Assembly: GCF_002775205.1 (NCBI RefSeq)
Contig: NC_036447.1
Location: 9,350,501 to 9,414,500, forward strand
Length of the DNA stretch: 64,000 nucleotides
Source: Xiphophorus maculatus
Taxonomy: Eukaryota; Chordata; Actinopteri; Cyprinodontiformes; Poeciliidae
Reading direction: 5' to 3'
The notes beneath the pieces were generated by a model. It was not told the origin of the DNA. It made no database searches and saw only the letters and a list, made by a program, of their open reading frames with translations. How positions within the stretch are numbered: the first letter of the stretch is position 1; every line of letters begins with the position of its first letter. Position numbers and translations under genes: made by a program. This document shows, one piece after another, positions 47,791-57,719 of this stretch.

Positions 47791-50700
47791 TCCGTAGAAG
47801 ATCAACAAATAACAATAAGAGCTACATTCTGTGGTACATACAACAATCGCATAATGCCACAACATTTTAACTTAAATTTTAATAAAATTATTTTGACCAA
47901 TCTACTTGCTTTCAAACAAATAATTGTATACGATTCTATTCGATCTGTTCTATGGTTTATTGGACCAATGTCATCAACTAAAAATGACAACAAAATTAAA
48001 AACAACACAACATTTCAAGCTCTATAAATACTTCTAACAGAGTGTATGGATAGTAAATGCTATAATATGATATGCTGTAAAATCTTTTACATTCACATTT
48101 TATCCAATTAACTTTTACACATTTTACTAACAAACATATAAAAACTCTGGAGTTTCATCTGGCAACTAAACTCCTGTCTTTCAAAGAAAAAGTCACACAA
48201 ATATAATAGCCCTTTCATGCATGAATTGTGATCCTTTATGTCATAATTTTTTTTCCCAAAGTCCTTGTGATTTTTTTAAAGCATAAAATAGGTGAGAAAC
48301 ATATTTTTTGTAAAAATGTATAGAATTTCTTTCTATGTGATTAGTTTTAATTTTCTCTTAATACAAAGTTGTTATTTGGAAAATTCATCAGTAGTATTAG
48401 TGTTTAGGGTTCACTTGATGTCACAATAATTAATTTTTTTTACCTGCCATCCTCTACAGTAGAAGGTGGGACTGAATATTCCTTAGTTGCTTTTTTGTTT
48501 GTCTGCCATAGGATTTAACAAAAAATTTTCTTGGACTTGCAGTGAATGACCAGTAGATGAACTTGATAGTGTATTGTCCACTTCAGTGGTCTGTGTGCAA
48601 TTATAACATACAAATCCACAAGAAACACGAGAATATGGCTGTTCACTGCAGTGACCGTTATGAAAAGATTAGCACTTGAGTGGTCAGAAGTATTGTTCAA
48701 TGCACGATGGGTAGAAGTAGCAATGTATATTTCTAGAATTTAAAGATTTCATTTGCAACATTTTTCTGCTTTTGATGATAGTTAACAAAATGAGTTTCAA
48801 CTTGGATCATTTCAAAGGTTTCATTAATATCATAATGAAACAGGCACATGTGTCTTTTTGTTCAGGGTATGTAAACTTCTGGATTCAACCATACATATTC
48901 AAGCTAAACTGTGATATAACTGCATCATTGTATTGGTTTTTGGTTTCAGTTTTATTTGTTAATTTTTACCATTTTTTTCTGTAACTTGCTACTTATATTG
49001 TTTTAAGTATTATTTCAGATAAGATATGATAAATGAAAGAGAACTATGAACATGAATCAATTCCTTTTAACCTAGCTTATCTGAATTTTGAACATCTTTC
49101 TGGTACAACACTGACCGTATATGTGCATTTTGATTTTTCTTCATGAGACATGAACTGATACAACCAGCAGATAAAAGAGTAAACTTTGGTGCCACTACAT
49201 GAAGTCCCCACATGTGAGGTAAGGGGTAGTAAATGTTTCATACCCAAACAAACCTTGTGTTTGACCAATAACATGTGTGTTGTTCGGTGCAACAAACGTA
49301 GGAACTTCGGGAGCCTTCTTGGAAACCTTCTTGACATTTTGATTCCACATATGAGGCAGTTTCACAGAGCAAGTAACATTTTCTGATTGGCCTATTCTGT
49401 CTAAAAATGTAACCTTGAGAGATGTTTTGCTCCAATATATATATATTTTTTTAGCAATATCTTTACTGATTTTGATAAGTTGTAAATCAAACACAAGCCA
49501 TTAGAATGCTTTCAACCAATCCAGTCAATGAACAAGTTAAATATGCTGCAAGGTCGAATCTAAAATTGTTTTGAAAATGACAATAAAATATGATTTAGAG
49601 AACTAGCTGTAACAAAGTTGTCTATTTAAATCTCAAACTCAAACAAAATGTGATATGAGACAAATATAACCACAGTAAACATAAACTCCAGTTTCCAATT
49701 TTATATATTAAAAAGGGAAAAACTGTTCAAATTAACCTTACCCTTTTGGAAAAAGTAATAACACCAAACTAAATCCTGTTCCAACTGTAACCAAGCTTTA
49801 TTGGAACTGGGATTATGATTATACTCTATGACCTATAGAATCAAGAAATCTTTCAAAAATAATCTGTCTCACTATAAAGTTTGTAACAAAAAATGAAAAA
49901 GCAACTCATTATGCCATAATCTAAAGAAATTCAAAAGCAGATGAGAAACTAACTCATTAACATTTATCATTCTGGAAAGCATTTAATAGCAATTTTGGTT
50001 TCAGGACTTCACTGAAAAACACCAAGAACTCATTGTACACAAATGAAGAAATCAGGAAGGAATCTAGGAGATTACATCAAGAAGATTACAACCAGGAGGC
50101 CAGAAAAGAACACAGAACAACATTTCAGGCATTGTAGACCTTACTTGTGTGATTTAAGGTCAAAGTTCATGATTCAACAATGAGTAACAGATGGGGCAAA
50201 AATGATCAAAACCACTGCAGAGGAAAATGAACGTAAAGGCCTTCCCCACATTTGTCAAAAGTATTTTTATGATCCCTAAGACTTTTGAAAAAATATGTCG
50301 TGAAATGATGAGATGGAGGTTAAAGTTTTCTGAAAATGTATGTCCTGTTGCATGTGGTATAAAAACTAACACAACATTTAAGAAAAACTCATACATGATG
50401 GAAATAGTATGATGTTTTGGGGTAGCTTTGCTTCTTCAGGACTAGGTGGTGTGCTGCATTTACAGAAATCCCAAAAACAAGTCTACCACAAAATTCACAA
50501 GGAGACTGAATGAACACCAGAATAAGACTTTAAGTGCTGGCATATTTTGATTGTGGAGCAGTATGAGCAACCTGCAACAAATATTCAAAATAAAAAAGAT
50601 AACTCTTCACAGTTGAGGTGCTGTGAAGAGTAGGCAACAATGGGTAATACAACCAGTTTAAGGACCATTTGTTGGTAAAACAATGCCTTTATGCTTTCTT

Positions 50701-51329
50701 TATTCTTATACTTCAGTGAAGCGGGTCAGAGTCACTCAGAGGAACAAAACTGAATTTACCATCTCTAGTTTAGATAGATTTTTTTACTTAGAAAAATTAC
50801 ATCCTCATTTGAAAACTCTTATAGTTGTCTGATATTAAAATTTGTTTAATGATCTGAGTGCAACAGAAAGGCAAACCGGGACAATAAGTCTAAATCCATG
50901 ACATAATTTCCTCAAAGAGAGTCTATTTTCCCCCAAAGTACATGCGGGGAATTTTCTAGTGGTAAACATAAAGATGGAAATTATTTAAGGAAATATTATA
51001 TTTCAAGTAGGTTGTTATAAATCAAAAGAAAGGGAACCAGGCTGAGAAGGGTGACTATGTTTTTACCAGACAACAACAACTAAAGAAAAGGGTTTACTCC
51101 AGAACAGTTGATCCATAGAAAGTGCCTTTATTTTGGTTCATTTGTTAGACATTTTGATGTCTTGTTTCTTCTGCTCAAGAAATGATGGTGGCACTGTGGA
51201 AACAGTTCTCAGAAACAGACCCTGTGTTGCGAAAGTTAAAACAGGAAAATCACTGGGCCTTTTTCCTTTCGGTACGAGTGTCACCACAAACAAACCGTGG
51301 GTAACTCACCTGGCATTAGTTGTCAGGTT
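47791..51329. other. Intergenic region between divergent stx8 and the TBC-TLDc gene
   Basis: About 3.5 kb of AT-rich DNA. A Tc1-like fossil occupies 49.64-50.60 kb. A 99-codon - strand frame at 49195-49494 shows no known motif. No RNA gene or further exon is recognisable. Confidence 0.75.
49640..50600 (+). mobile_element. Decayed Tc1-like transposon, second family
   Basis: The order of phrases (AAAGGGAAAAACTGTTCAAA, later ACACCAAGAACTCATTGTAC, then GATGTTTTGGGGTAGCTTTG) follows a + strand Tc1-like transposase, the last encoding M-M-F-W-G-S-F-A-S-S-G-L-G once stops are ignored. It differs in wording from the stx8-intron copies. Frames are broken throughout. Confidence 0.5.
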
Positions 51330-51338
51330 TATATAAAG
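51330..51338 (+). promoter_or_regulatory. TATA box of the TBC-TLDc gene
   Basis: TATATAAAG lies 76 bp before the ATG, ideally placed for a start near 51360-51370 and a 5' UTR of roughly 45-55 nt. An E-box-like CACCTG occurs about 20 bp upstream. Confidence 0.6.
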
Positions 51339-51413
51339 CGCTGATGCTCAGAAGGTGCTCACTAAGAATAGAAGAGACATTACCTTCTGAGACACTTTCC
51401 TTCGAGGGTTGAA

Positions 51414-51613
51414 ATGATTCACGTTTCAAGAACACCAGAGTTTTCAAACTTTGGGAACATGAATATGATTTCTTTTGCATCTCCTGAACAAGAAGTGAAC
51501 TCCATGTTGGCAGGCAGAAGACTGAGGTCCCGTTCTTATAACAACCCGGAGGACAGTAAAAACTGTGGCTTTCAAGTAAAAACAGAGGAAATCAATGCAA
51601 GACCTCGCTCCAG
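51414..51613 (+). CDS. TBC-TLDc gene exon 1
   Basis: Residues 1-67, the start of a polar extension with no recognised domain (A-G-R-R-L-R-S-R-S near the middle). The ATG is the first after the TATA box. Donor AGGTATGT. Confidence 0.75.
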
Positions 51614-54600
51614 GTATGTTTTTATTCTCAGCTTTGTGGTTCAGTTATTCTTAATACATTACAAATAAGGTAGTATTTTGTGTGTTTTCTTGTACTTATC
51701 CACATTTTTGTTCTTTCAGCTTCTTAACAGAACAAATGAATAATGTTACTAACTGAGGAATCTTCCCTTCTTTAGATCATTTTACAGTTGTGAGACATCA
51801 GAGTTGTTCTCCAATTTTGACACAGAAAACGTTTCGTGTTCCTGTCCGCTGAAGCAGAGAGCAAGCTCACAGTTAAGAAATCAAATGTCCAAAATGAATG
51901 ATAAAGATGGGAATCAATCTGGTGTTCCTGTCAACCCAAAGAAGTCTAAGTCAAAAAAGCTCTCAAAAGATCTTAATGGTATTGAAACAGTGCCTTTTAA
52001 TATATTGCAAATTCTTTTCCAAAAATTGTGTGCACTGTAAAAGAAAAATAGATTTAAAAACCAGCTAAATGAATGTGGTTATCTCACTCAGGCGGTAAAG
52101 GCAGTGCCAAAACAGTGTCCATGATAACCATTTCTGAGTCAGACAACTGGGAGATTTGCTCCAGCTCTGGTATGAAGTACGGACAGTTTGTGGACTGGGA
52201 GAAGATTGATCCAGAACCTGCAAAGAAATACCAGCAGATCCTGAAGAGCGGGCATCAGCAGCTGAAAAGAATGGGCCGAGAGGGTTTCTGGGCCACCTCG
52301 CACACACTGAGAGCCAAAGCATACTATCATATCATCCACAACATCAATTCCAGGTTAAGACAAATGTCAGAAATGTTCTTTAAGATTAGTTTTTCATAAG
52401 ACCATATAGTAATATTCATTTCAACCTTTTATTTCACTAATTGCAGGGCTATTACACCAGATAGGGATGTTTACTACGAAATGGCCAAGAAGCTCTTTGG
52501 GGAACAGAAAGTTAGCACTCACCAAGTCCCGGAGTATATGGAATATGGGGATATACCAAGGTAAGTCAATGGTATTAGTCTATTTCCCCCCAGAGTAAAA
52601 ACTCAAACAGTAACATTTTGATGTGTATTTTAATGTGTATATAATGTGTACAATGAGTATTAGAAGTGCTTTGAAATTCTTATTGTCAAGAAGTTCCAGT
52701 CTTAATCTGCTGCACAAAATATTTTGTCTAAAATGTAGATATTAGGGAATTTTTATTGGAATTGTACAGACAGAGTATAAACAGAATGCTTAAAAAACAG
52801 CCGCTTTGAACTTTAAGCTGGTGTATGTAATATATAATGAACATACTTAAGTTTAGCAAAGTAGTATTCATGTAAAACTCTCTCATGGGGGATGCTTTTA
52901 GACTAACACTGTTAAAAAACATTAGTTCAAAAATGCTCATGTTGTGAAAAAGTGAAGTTGTTTTTTGGTACTGAAAATTAAATGTACTTCAATTGTATGA
53001 TTATCTAAATCAATTTACTTCTTTATAAATTATTAACTTTGTGTCTTTCCTGTTTGCATGAATGATTAAAAGACACTAAATACAGTCTTGCAAAAAGAGC
53101 ATACACCATTTTGTTTTCTTATTCTGACCAGTGGGCACCTTGCTTCTTCTCTTTCTTTCCAGATACTGTCTCAACAAAGCAGGCATGAATTCTGTTAAAA
53201 AGATCCTTATATGCCTTGGCAGTTACTTCCCAGACATGAGCTACTGCCCCATCCTTCCTGCCTTGGTCTCTCTCATACTCCACTTTAGTGAGGATGAAGC
53301 AGAGTGTTTCTACAGCGTGTCTCAACTCATCTGCTACAAGGATCCTAACAAGCGCTACATCGACCAGACATTTCTTACTTATCGTGCTTCTTGCATGACA
53401 TTCGGGGACCTTGCCAACAGGTGTTGCCGGGGCATCCGAAAGCTGATTGCCAGTTCGCACCAAAACCTCTTTGAATTTTACTCTGACTGGATCATGTGGA
53501 TTTTTGCTGACCTTCCATTCACATATGCAATCAGAGTTCTGGACGTCTACTTACTGGAGGGTTTCAAGGTTCTCTTCAGGTTGGTTGCCACTCCAGTGTA
53601 GATTTGAAAATGTGATTTATTTTCTGGCCTGAATATTGTAAATATTTTTCACAATCTGTGTTTGTAGGGTTGCATTAGCTTTGCTTGACCTCTACAAAGT
53701 GTCCGTGTCATCTCGAGTAGCAGACGTCGAAGACTTTAGAACTGACATGAAACGTTTTGTGCAAAATGTAGCTCGCCACTGCACAGTTGAGAAACTTTTG
53801 GAAAGAGCCTTCCAGATTCCAATTGCTACACGAAATGAGCTTAACCTTCTGTTCAATGCAAATAAGGATGCCCTAATGCAAAAAGGTGTCAGCACACTCC
53901 AAAAGAGGTATGTTTACAATTGCATTGTAATTGACTTTTTATGGAACTCTTCAGAAACAAGATTAAGAAATAACATCTAATGTTGCTGTTATCTGTGATG
54001 CTCTTGATGGTCCTAAAGGCAGATGGTGGAATCAGTGGATTTAAACAACTTCACCTCCAGTGTTGTCACAGAGACGGAGATGAGGGTCATCTGGGCCTGG
54101 ATTCCTGAACGTTTTGCACTCTTCAACCCCGTTCAGTTGTTTCATATCGCAGAACATGGAAGAAATCTTTCCTCGTAAGTGACTTTTAATGATCCCAATA
54201 AAAATACTGCTTAGAAAAATAGCAAATAGCTCATACTTGTATAGCGCTTTATCAAGTCCATAGACTCCCAAAGTGCTTTACACTACATTCAGTCATTCAC
54301 CCGTTGACACACACATTGCGGCAAGTAACTGGGGCACATTGACATAGACAAGACTGCCATGCATTGGCCCTAAGTGTGTTGAGCAAGGACACAACAACAG
54401 AAGTGGACAGAGCGGCAGCTGAACTGACAACCCACTGATTGTGGAGCCAATTGCTACCACCGTAGTCACTGTCATCCTTATAAATTGCAGTAATAATGCT
54501 TTTTTTTTTTTTCAAATTTGCACCAGTGAGTTGTGATTAGGTATCAACACCTGTAGGGCAGCTTGTCTCTACTCCTATAAACTCAAGCCTATGTTTTAGT

Positions 54601-56629
54601 AGAGGGAGAGTAACCAGAGACCAGTGGTATATTTTCACCATCAACACATTTGTCTTGACATCAAACATCACATCATTAGCGTGATGGCTAATGACTCTCA
54701 CATTACATCTGTTTACAAGTCTGTACAGCCACTAAAAGTTTCCCAGTGAAACTTTTATATTTTAGCCGGGTGTGGAAAAATGTTGGGTGGATAGACTGAC
54801 GTACTGTATTTATTTTCCTTTCCTCCTCATTTAGATTGTATTCACGTGTTGAAGGACATGAGCCAATAGTACTCATCATCAAAACAATGGATGAAGAAGT
54901 AATTGAATTGAGTGGTTTACATGAACCTCAAATAAATTTGATTATGGCAACATTTTTAATATTAATATTTAGATTCAATTAAAATGTTAACATGACATGA
55001 CACTTTTCTCAGGTTTTTGGAGCTTTCTTGTCAATGGATTTGATGGAAAGACGGAATCACGACTCTAAGGGACTTACATACTTTGGAACTGGGGAGTGTT
55101 TTGTTTTTATGGTAAGCTAACTTTACCCCATTTTTAGGCTTCTGTTAATTTATCATGACAATAAATTAGTATAAGAAAACTACAGCATTAAAATTGATTT
55201 AAAATGTTCTGTGGTAGTTTATTTTTCTAGGAATAAAAATCAAAAGAATATTTTGTGATAAATTGCTCAATGTTTTCAGTCCTAATTTATATACCATTAC
55301 ATGAAAGCAAAAACATATAGTTAATGGAAAACAGAAAAGTTTGTGTTGTGCCCAACATCTTCCTTTTTAACAAGATTTCAATCTTATAAACTAGGTAAAA
55401 ATAAAATTGTCCCTCAGTATCAACTGCTGGTGACCAACTTGGTACCTTTCTTGAATTGTGGTTGAGGGTCACATTGTTTATCACAGTATCCTGTGTTAAA
55501 AAGATATTGAAACATCTTAAGCATTTCCAGTCAGATTTGCTGTTAGAAAAGCAAAGCGGTGTGTGAAGCAAAAAATGTTACACAGGCCTAGGTGCTTTGT
55601 TGTATTGATTTATACAGGGCCTTACTTTCACTGCTATGCTGTCAGGTAGTTACTAAGACTAAGTTCTTTACTTGTTACAGGATATATTTCACATTGGAAG
55701 GTCACTGGTCTTCTAATAATCACGAATGCAAATAGACTGACAGTTAACATCCAGATTAAATATGTGTTGGCATACTCTTATTACATGACATTGATACACA
55801 TGATATTACATTATATTATTATTACATGAGATTTAATTCATTTTAAAATGGAAAAAAAAAAAAAGGATTTCTGGTCCATTGTCAAACATGGTGAGCTTCA
55901 GCCTTTGGGAGCAGCTAATCTGGATTTATACCAGTGATGATGCCGAGTATTAGAATTAGCTGCCTAAAACCTTCAAAAACTCTGAATGAACCTCTTAATA
56001 TTATCACACAGAATGCCTCTTACATTTACAGATTGTTAACTGAACTCTACTGACTGTTTCAGCTTCGCCCTAGCATGGAGCGCTACCAGCGGGCTATGGT
56101 TAACATTATGACCAGAATAGCCTCTCCTCAGCAGCACAGAAATGGAAGCAGTTCCTCATCTCAATTGGCAAACAGCAGCAAGTCTCAGCTCACCACCAAA
56201 ACTGTCAGCTGTACAAATGGGACTCCAGAGAATCCATCCTACCTGACACTCCCCCTCAGTGCTCCATTAGGAAATCCCAGAACTGCAAAGGAGGCCAAGA
56301 GAACAAAGGAGCAAGATGCCTCAAATTTCATCGCAGGAGATGACAGTCAGCTCATCATTGGTACGTTGTTCACACATGCTGAGAGAATTGTGTTAACGAT
56401 AGTCAGGCCAGAACATTGTGTGTTGTTTATGTGACTTGCATGTCATTTTTCAGGTGGTGATGGGGGCCACGCACTCTTCTTGTGTGATAACTTAGAGGAA
56501 GGAAATTCAGAACCATGTGACACATTCAGCAGCAACCCACTATGCAAAGGACACTTCCAGATCCAGTCCCTGGAAGTATGGGGCATTCAGAACTCCATCT
56601 ACCTATCTCACAGCTTTCATTCTCAATAG
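51414..56629 (+). CDS. TBC and TLDc domain protein, TBC1D24-like
   Basis: Eleven exons (51414-51613, 51776-51978, 52092-52353, 52447-52560, 53163-53579, 53668-53907, 54019-54174, 54835-54898, 55013-55111, 56063-56360, 56454-56629) splice in phase to 2229 nt, 742 residues. A TBC domain at about 195-410 carries Y-C-L-N, H-F-S-E-D-E-A-E-C-F and C-M-T-F-G-D-L-A-N. A TLDc domain at about 496-737 carries W-I-P-E-R-F-A-L, V-E-G-H-E-P and F-G-T-G-E-C-F-V-F. TBC1D24 is the known protein with this order and motifs; it acts in ARF6-linked vesicle traffic and neuronal oxidative-stress resistance. This product is about 180 residues longer, mainly in a polar N-terminal extension, and diverged enough to be a paralogue rather than the orthologue, so I give no symbol. 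Confidence 0.9.
51776..51978 (+). CDS. TBC-TLDc gene exon 2
   Basis: Residues 67-135. Polar, with N-P-K-K-S-K-S-K-K-L-S-K, a candidate basic nuclear or membrane-contact patch. The acceptor TTCCCTTCTTTAG has a good pyrimidine tract; a TTTTACAG 11 bp downstream is out of phase with the donor. Confidence 0.8.
52092..52353 (+). CDS. TBC-TLDc gene exon 3, start of TBC domain
   Basis: Residues 135-222. Contains K-R-M-G-R-E-G-F-W-A-T-S-H-T-L-R-A-K-A-Y, aligned with the human TBC1D24 R-Q-G-Y-W-A-Q-S-H-A-L-R-G-K-V-Y entry to the TBC fold. Confidence 0.92.
52447..52560 (+). CDS. TBC-TLDc gene exon 4
   Basis: Residues 222-260, beginning A-I-T-P-D-R-D-V-Y-Y-E where human TBC1D24 has T-V-T-P-D-A-S-V-Y-S-D. 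Split Arg codons at both ends. Confidence 0.92.
53163..53579 (+). CDS. TBC-TLDc gene exon 5, core of TBC domain
   Basis: Residues 260-399, the largest exon. It holds S-V-K-K-I-L-I-C-L-G, F-P-D-M-S-Y-C-P-I-L-P-A-L, Y-I-D-Q-T-F-L and V-L-D-V-Y-L-L-E-G-F-K-V-L, each with a close TBC1D24 counterpart. Confidence 0.95.
53668..53907 (+). CDS. TBC-TLDc gene exon 6
   Basis: Residues 399-479. V-A-L-A-L-L-D-L-Y-K-V closes the TBC domain; the remainder is the inter-domain linker with E-K-L-L-E-R-A-F and Q-K-G-V-S-T-L-Q-K. Confidence 0.94.
54019..54174 (+). CDS. TBC-TLDc gene exon 7, start of TLDc domain
   Basis: Residues 479-531, with R-V-I-W-A-W-I-P-E-R-F-A-L at the TLDc entry. The acceptor CCTAAAG restores K-R-Q as in TBC1D24; the CAG three bases later would shift the frame. 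Confidence 0.9.
54195..54480. repeat. Dispersed teleost repeat in intron 7 of the TBC-TLDc gene
   Basis: Words ACTTGTATAGCGCTTTATCA, AAGTGCTTTACACTAC and GAGCAAGGACACAACAACAG are typical of a high-copy fish repeat of uncertain class. It accounts for much of the 660-bp intron. Confidence 0.6.
54835..54898 (+). CDS. TBC-TLDc gene exon 8
   Basis: Residues 531-552, L-Y-S-R-V-E-G-H-E-P-I-V-L-I-I-K-T, equivalent to C-E-G-H-E-P-T-L-L-L-I-K-T in TBC1D24. Ends in phase 0 at GAA before GTAATT. Confidence 0.93.
55013..55111 (+). CDS. TBC-TLDc gene exon 9
   Basis: Residues 553-585, V-F-G-A-F-L-S-M-D then F-G-T-G-E-C-F-V-F-M, the conserved TLDc core. 99 nt, phase 0 both sides. Confidence 0.95.
55112..56062 (+). 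other. TBC-TLDc gene intron 9
   Basis: A 951-bp AT-rich intron. The 94-codon - strand frame within it has no motif and is ignored. An A-rich run occurs near 55.85 kb. I see nothing else. Confidence 0.85.
56063..56360 (+). CDS. TBC-TLDc gene exon 10, with Ser-rich insertion
   Basis: Residues 586-685. L-R-P-S-M-E-R-Y starts it and D-S-Q-L-I-I-G ends it, both TLDc-like. Between them is a polar loop with five consecutive Ser codons and many Asn, Gln and Lys, matching the position of the variable loop in TBC1D24. Confidence 0.93.
56454..56629 (+). CDS. TBC-TLDc gene exon 11, C terminus
   Basis: Residues 685-742, G-G-D-G-G-H-A-L-F-L then C-D-T-F-S-S-N-P-L-C and L-E-V-W-G-I-Q, followed by a short unique tail and TAG. 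TBC1D24 ends similarly with C-D-T-F-N-N-Q-P-L-C and E-A-W-G-F-Q. Confidence 0.95.
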
Positions 56630-57715
56630 ATCAACAATATGAGTGATATAATTTTGGATTTGTTGTGGACAACAGATTTTTTTCTGCAACTCAATGCAGA
56701 TTTCACTTATAATAAGTCAAGACAACAATTATATCTTTTGATGAATTTTAAAAACTGTAATACGAGAAAAAAAAACTAATCTTGGTTTGAACATAATTTA
56801 CTGAGACTTTCACTACTAAATCTTTTCTTTGTGTATTGTATAATAGGTGGTCAATCAGTTTGCTGTCTCTAACCAGCAAACACTAAAGAAATTGTATGAT
56901 GGGCCCATCCATTGGAAAGCTACTAAAGTGTACAGTGAATCTCACTGTTGCAGACAAGTGAATTTTAAGATCAATTCTACATTTAACAGGCAGACAAAAC
57001 ATTAACACAAGAGAAATACTGGCTCTTCTTCTGAACAGTCTGCATAACAGTGGAATAAAATGTTGTAATGTATATATGAATATAGTAAGCGATGTATGAT
57101 TTTTTTTTAATTTGGCTATGTGCTTCCTATATTTTGAGATTTTATTTCTATCATCTTTTCTTACTTCTAGGTAATAGAGAAATTTTCATTTTATATACTC
57201 TTACAGATCATAAAATATCTTATCTTGTCTATTGGACTAGTTAGTATAAGGTACATTTGTCTTGTATATAGTTTTCAGATATTTATTTCTATAATATTAT
57301 GTGAAAAAGTGAAAATGAGTTTTAGAGCTGAAAAAGGAAGAAATAAGCATTAATTTAAAATGAATATTTTTCTATTTTGGTCACTGTAACCATGATGCAT
57401 CGGTGGAACCTCTACAACTCTGGATGTGTTGTGCTGTCTTATGCTACTGTTTACCTGTGTGGGATGCTCATACATCTATGCATTATTTAGTGATTTTGTG
57501 CTTTAGCATCATTTGAACACATAAACCATTTCTTTAAAGTGTAATCTTTGCAATTTGTTCTAAATTATAGACATATGACTGTGAATCTTTAATGCATTTA
57601 TGATAATCTCATAAAAAATTTTGACTTAAAAATGAAATTCCGCAACTGTCTCAGAGATGTAAGTTCTACAACAAAATGTTTAAAAGTAAATAAAGCATAT
57701 ATATATTTCCACTTT
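56630..57715 (+). other. 3' UTR of the TBC-TLDc gene
   Basis: About 1.1 kb of AT-rich sequence without coding features, ending just after the AATAAA at 57689. Several AT-rich elements (for example TATTTAT near 57.28 kb) could affect mRNA stability. Confidence 0.6.
57689..57694 (+). promoter_or_regulatory. Poly(A) signal of the TBC-TLDc gene
   Basis: AATAAA followed at about 25-35 bp by TTTAGTGTTGTGTTTTTTTT, a good downstream GU/U-rich element. Confidence 0.65.
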
Positions 57716-57719
57716 AGTG

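Noticed and set aside
53119..53463. 114-codon - strand frame
   Set aside because: Antisense shadow of TBC-TLDc exon 5.
56830..57010. Possible additional exon after the TBC-TLDc stop, starting GTGGTCAATC
   Set aside because: The TBC-TLDc frame already ends with TLDc-terminal residues like human TBC1D24, and no in-phase continuation is supported.
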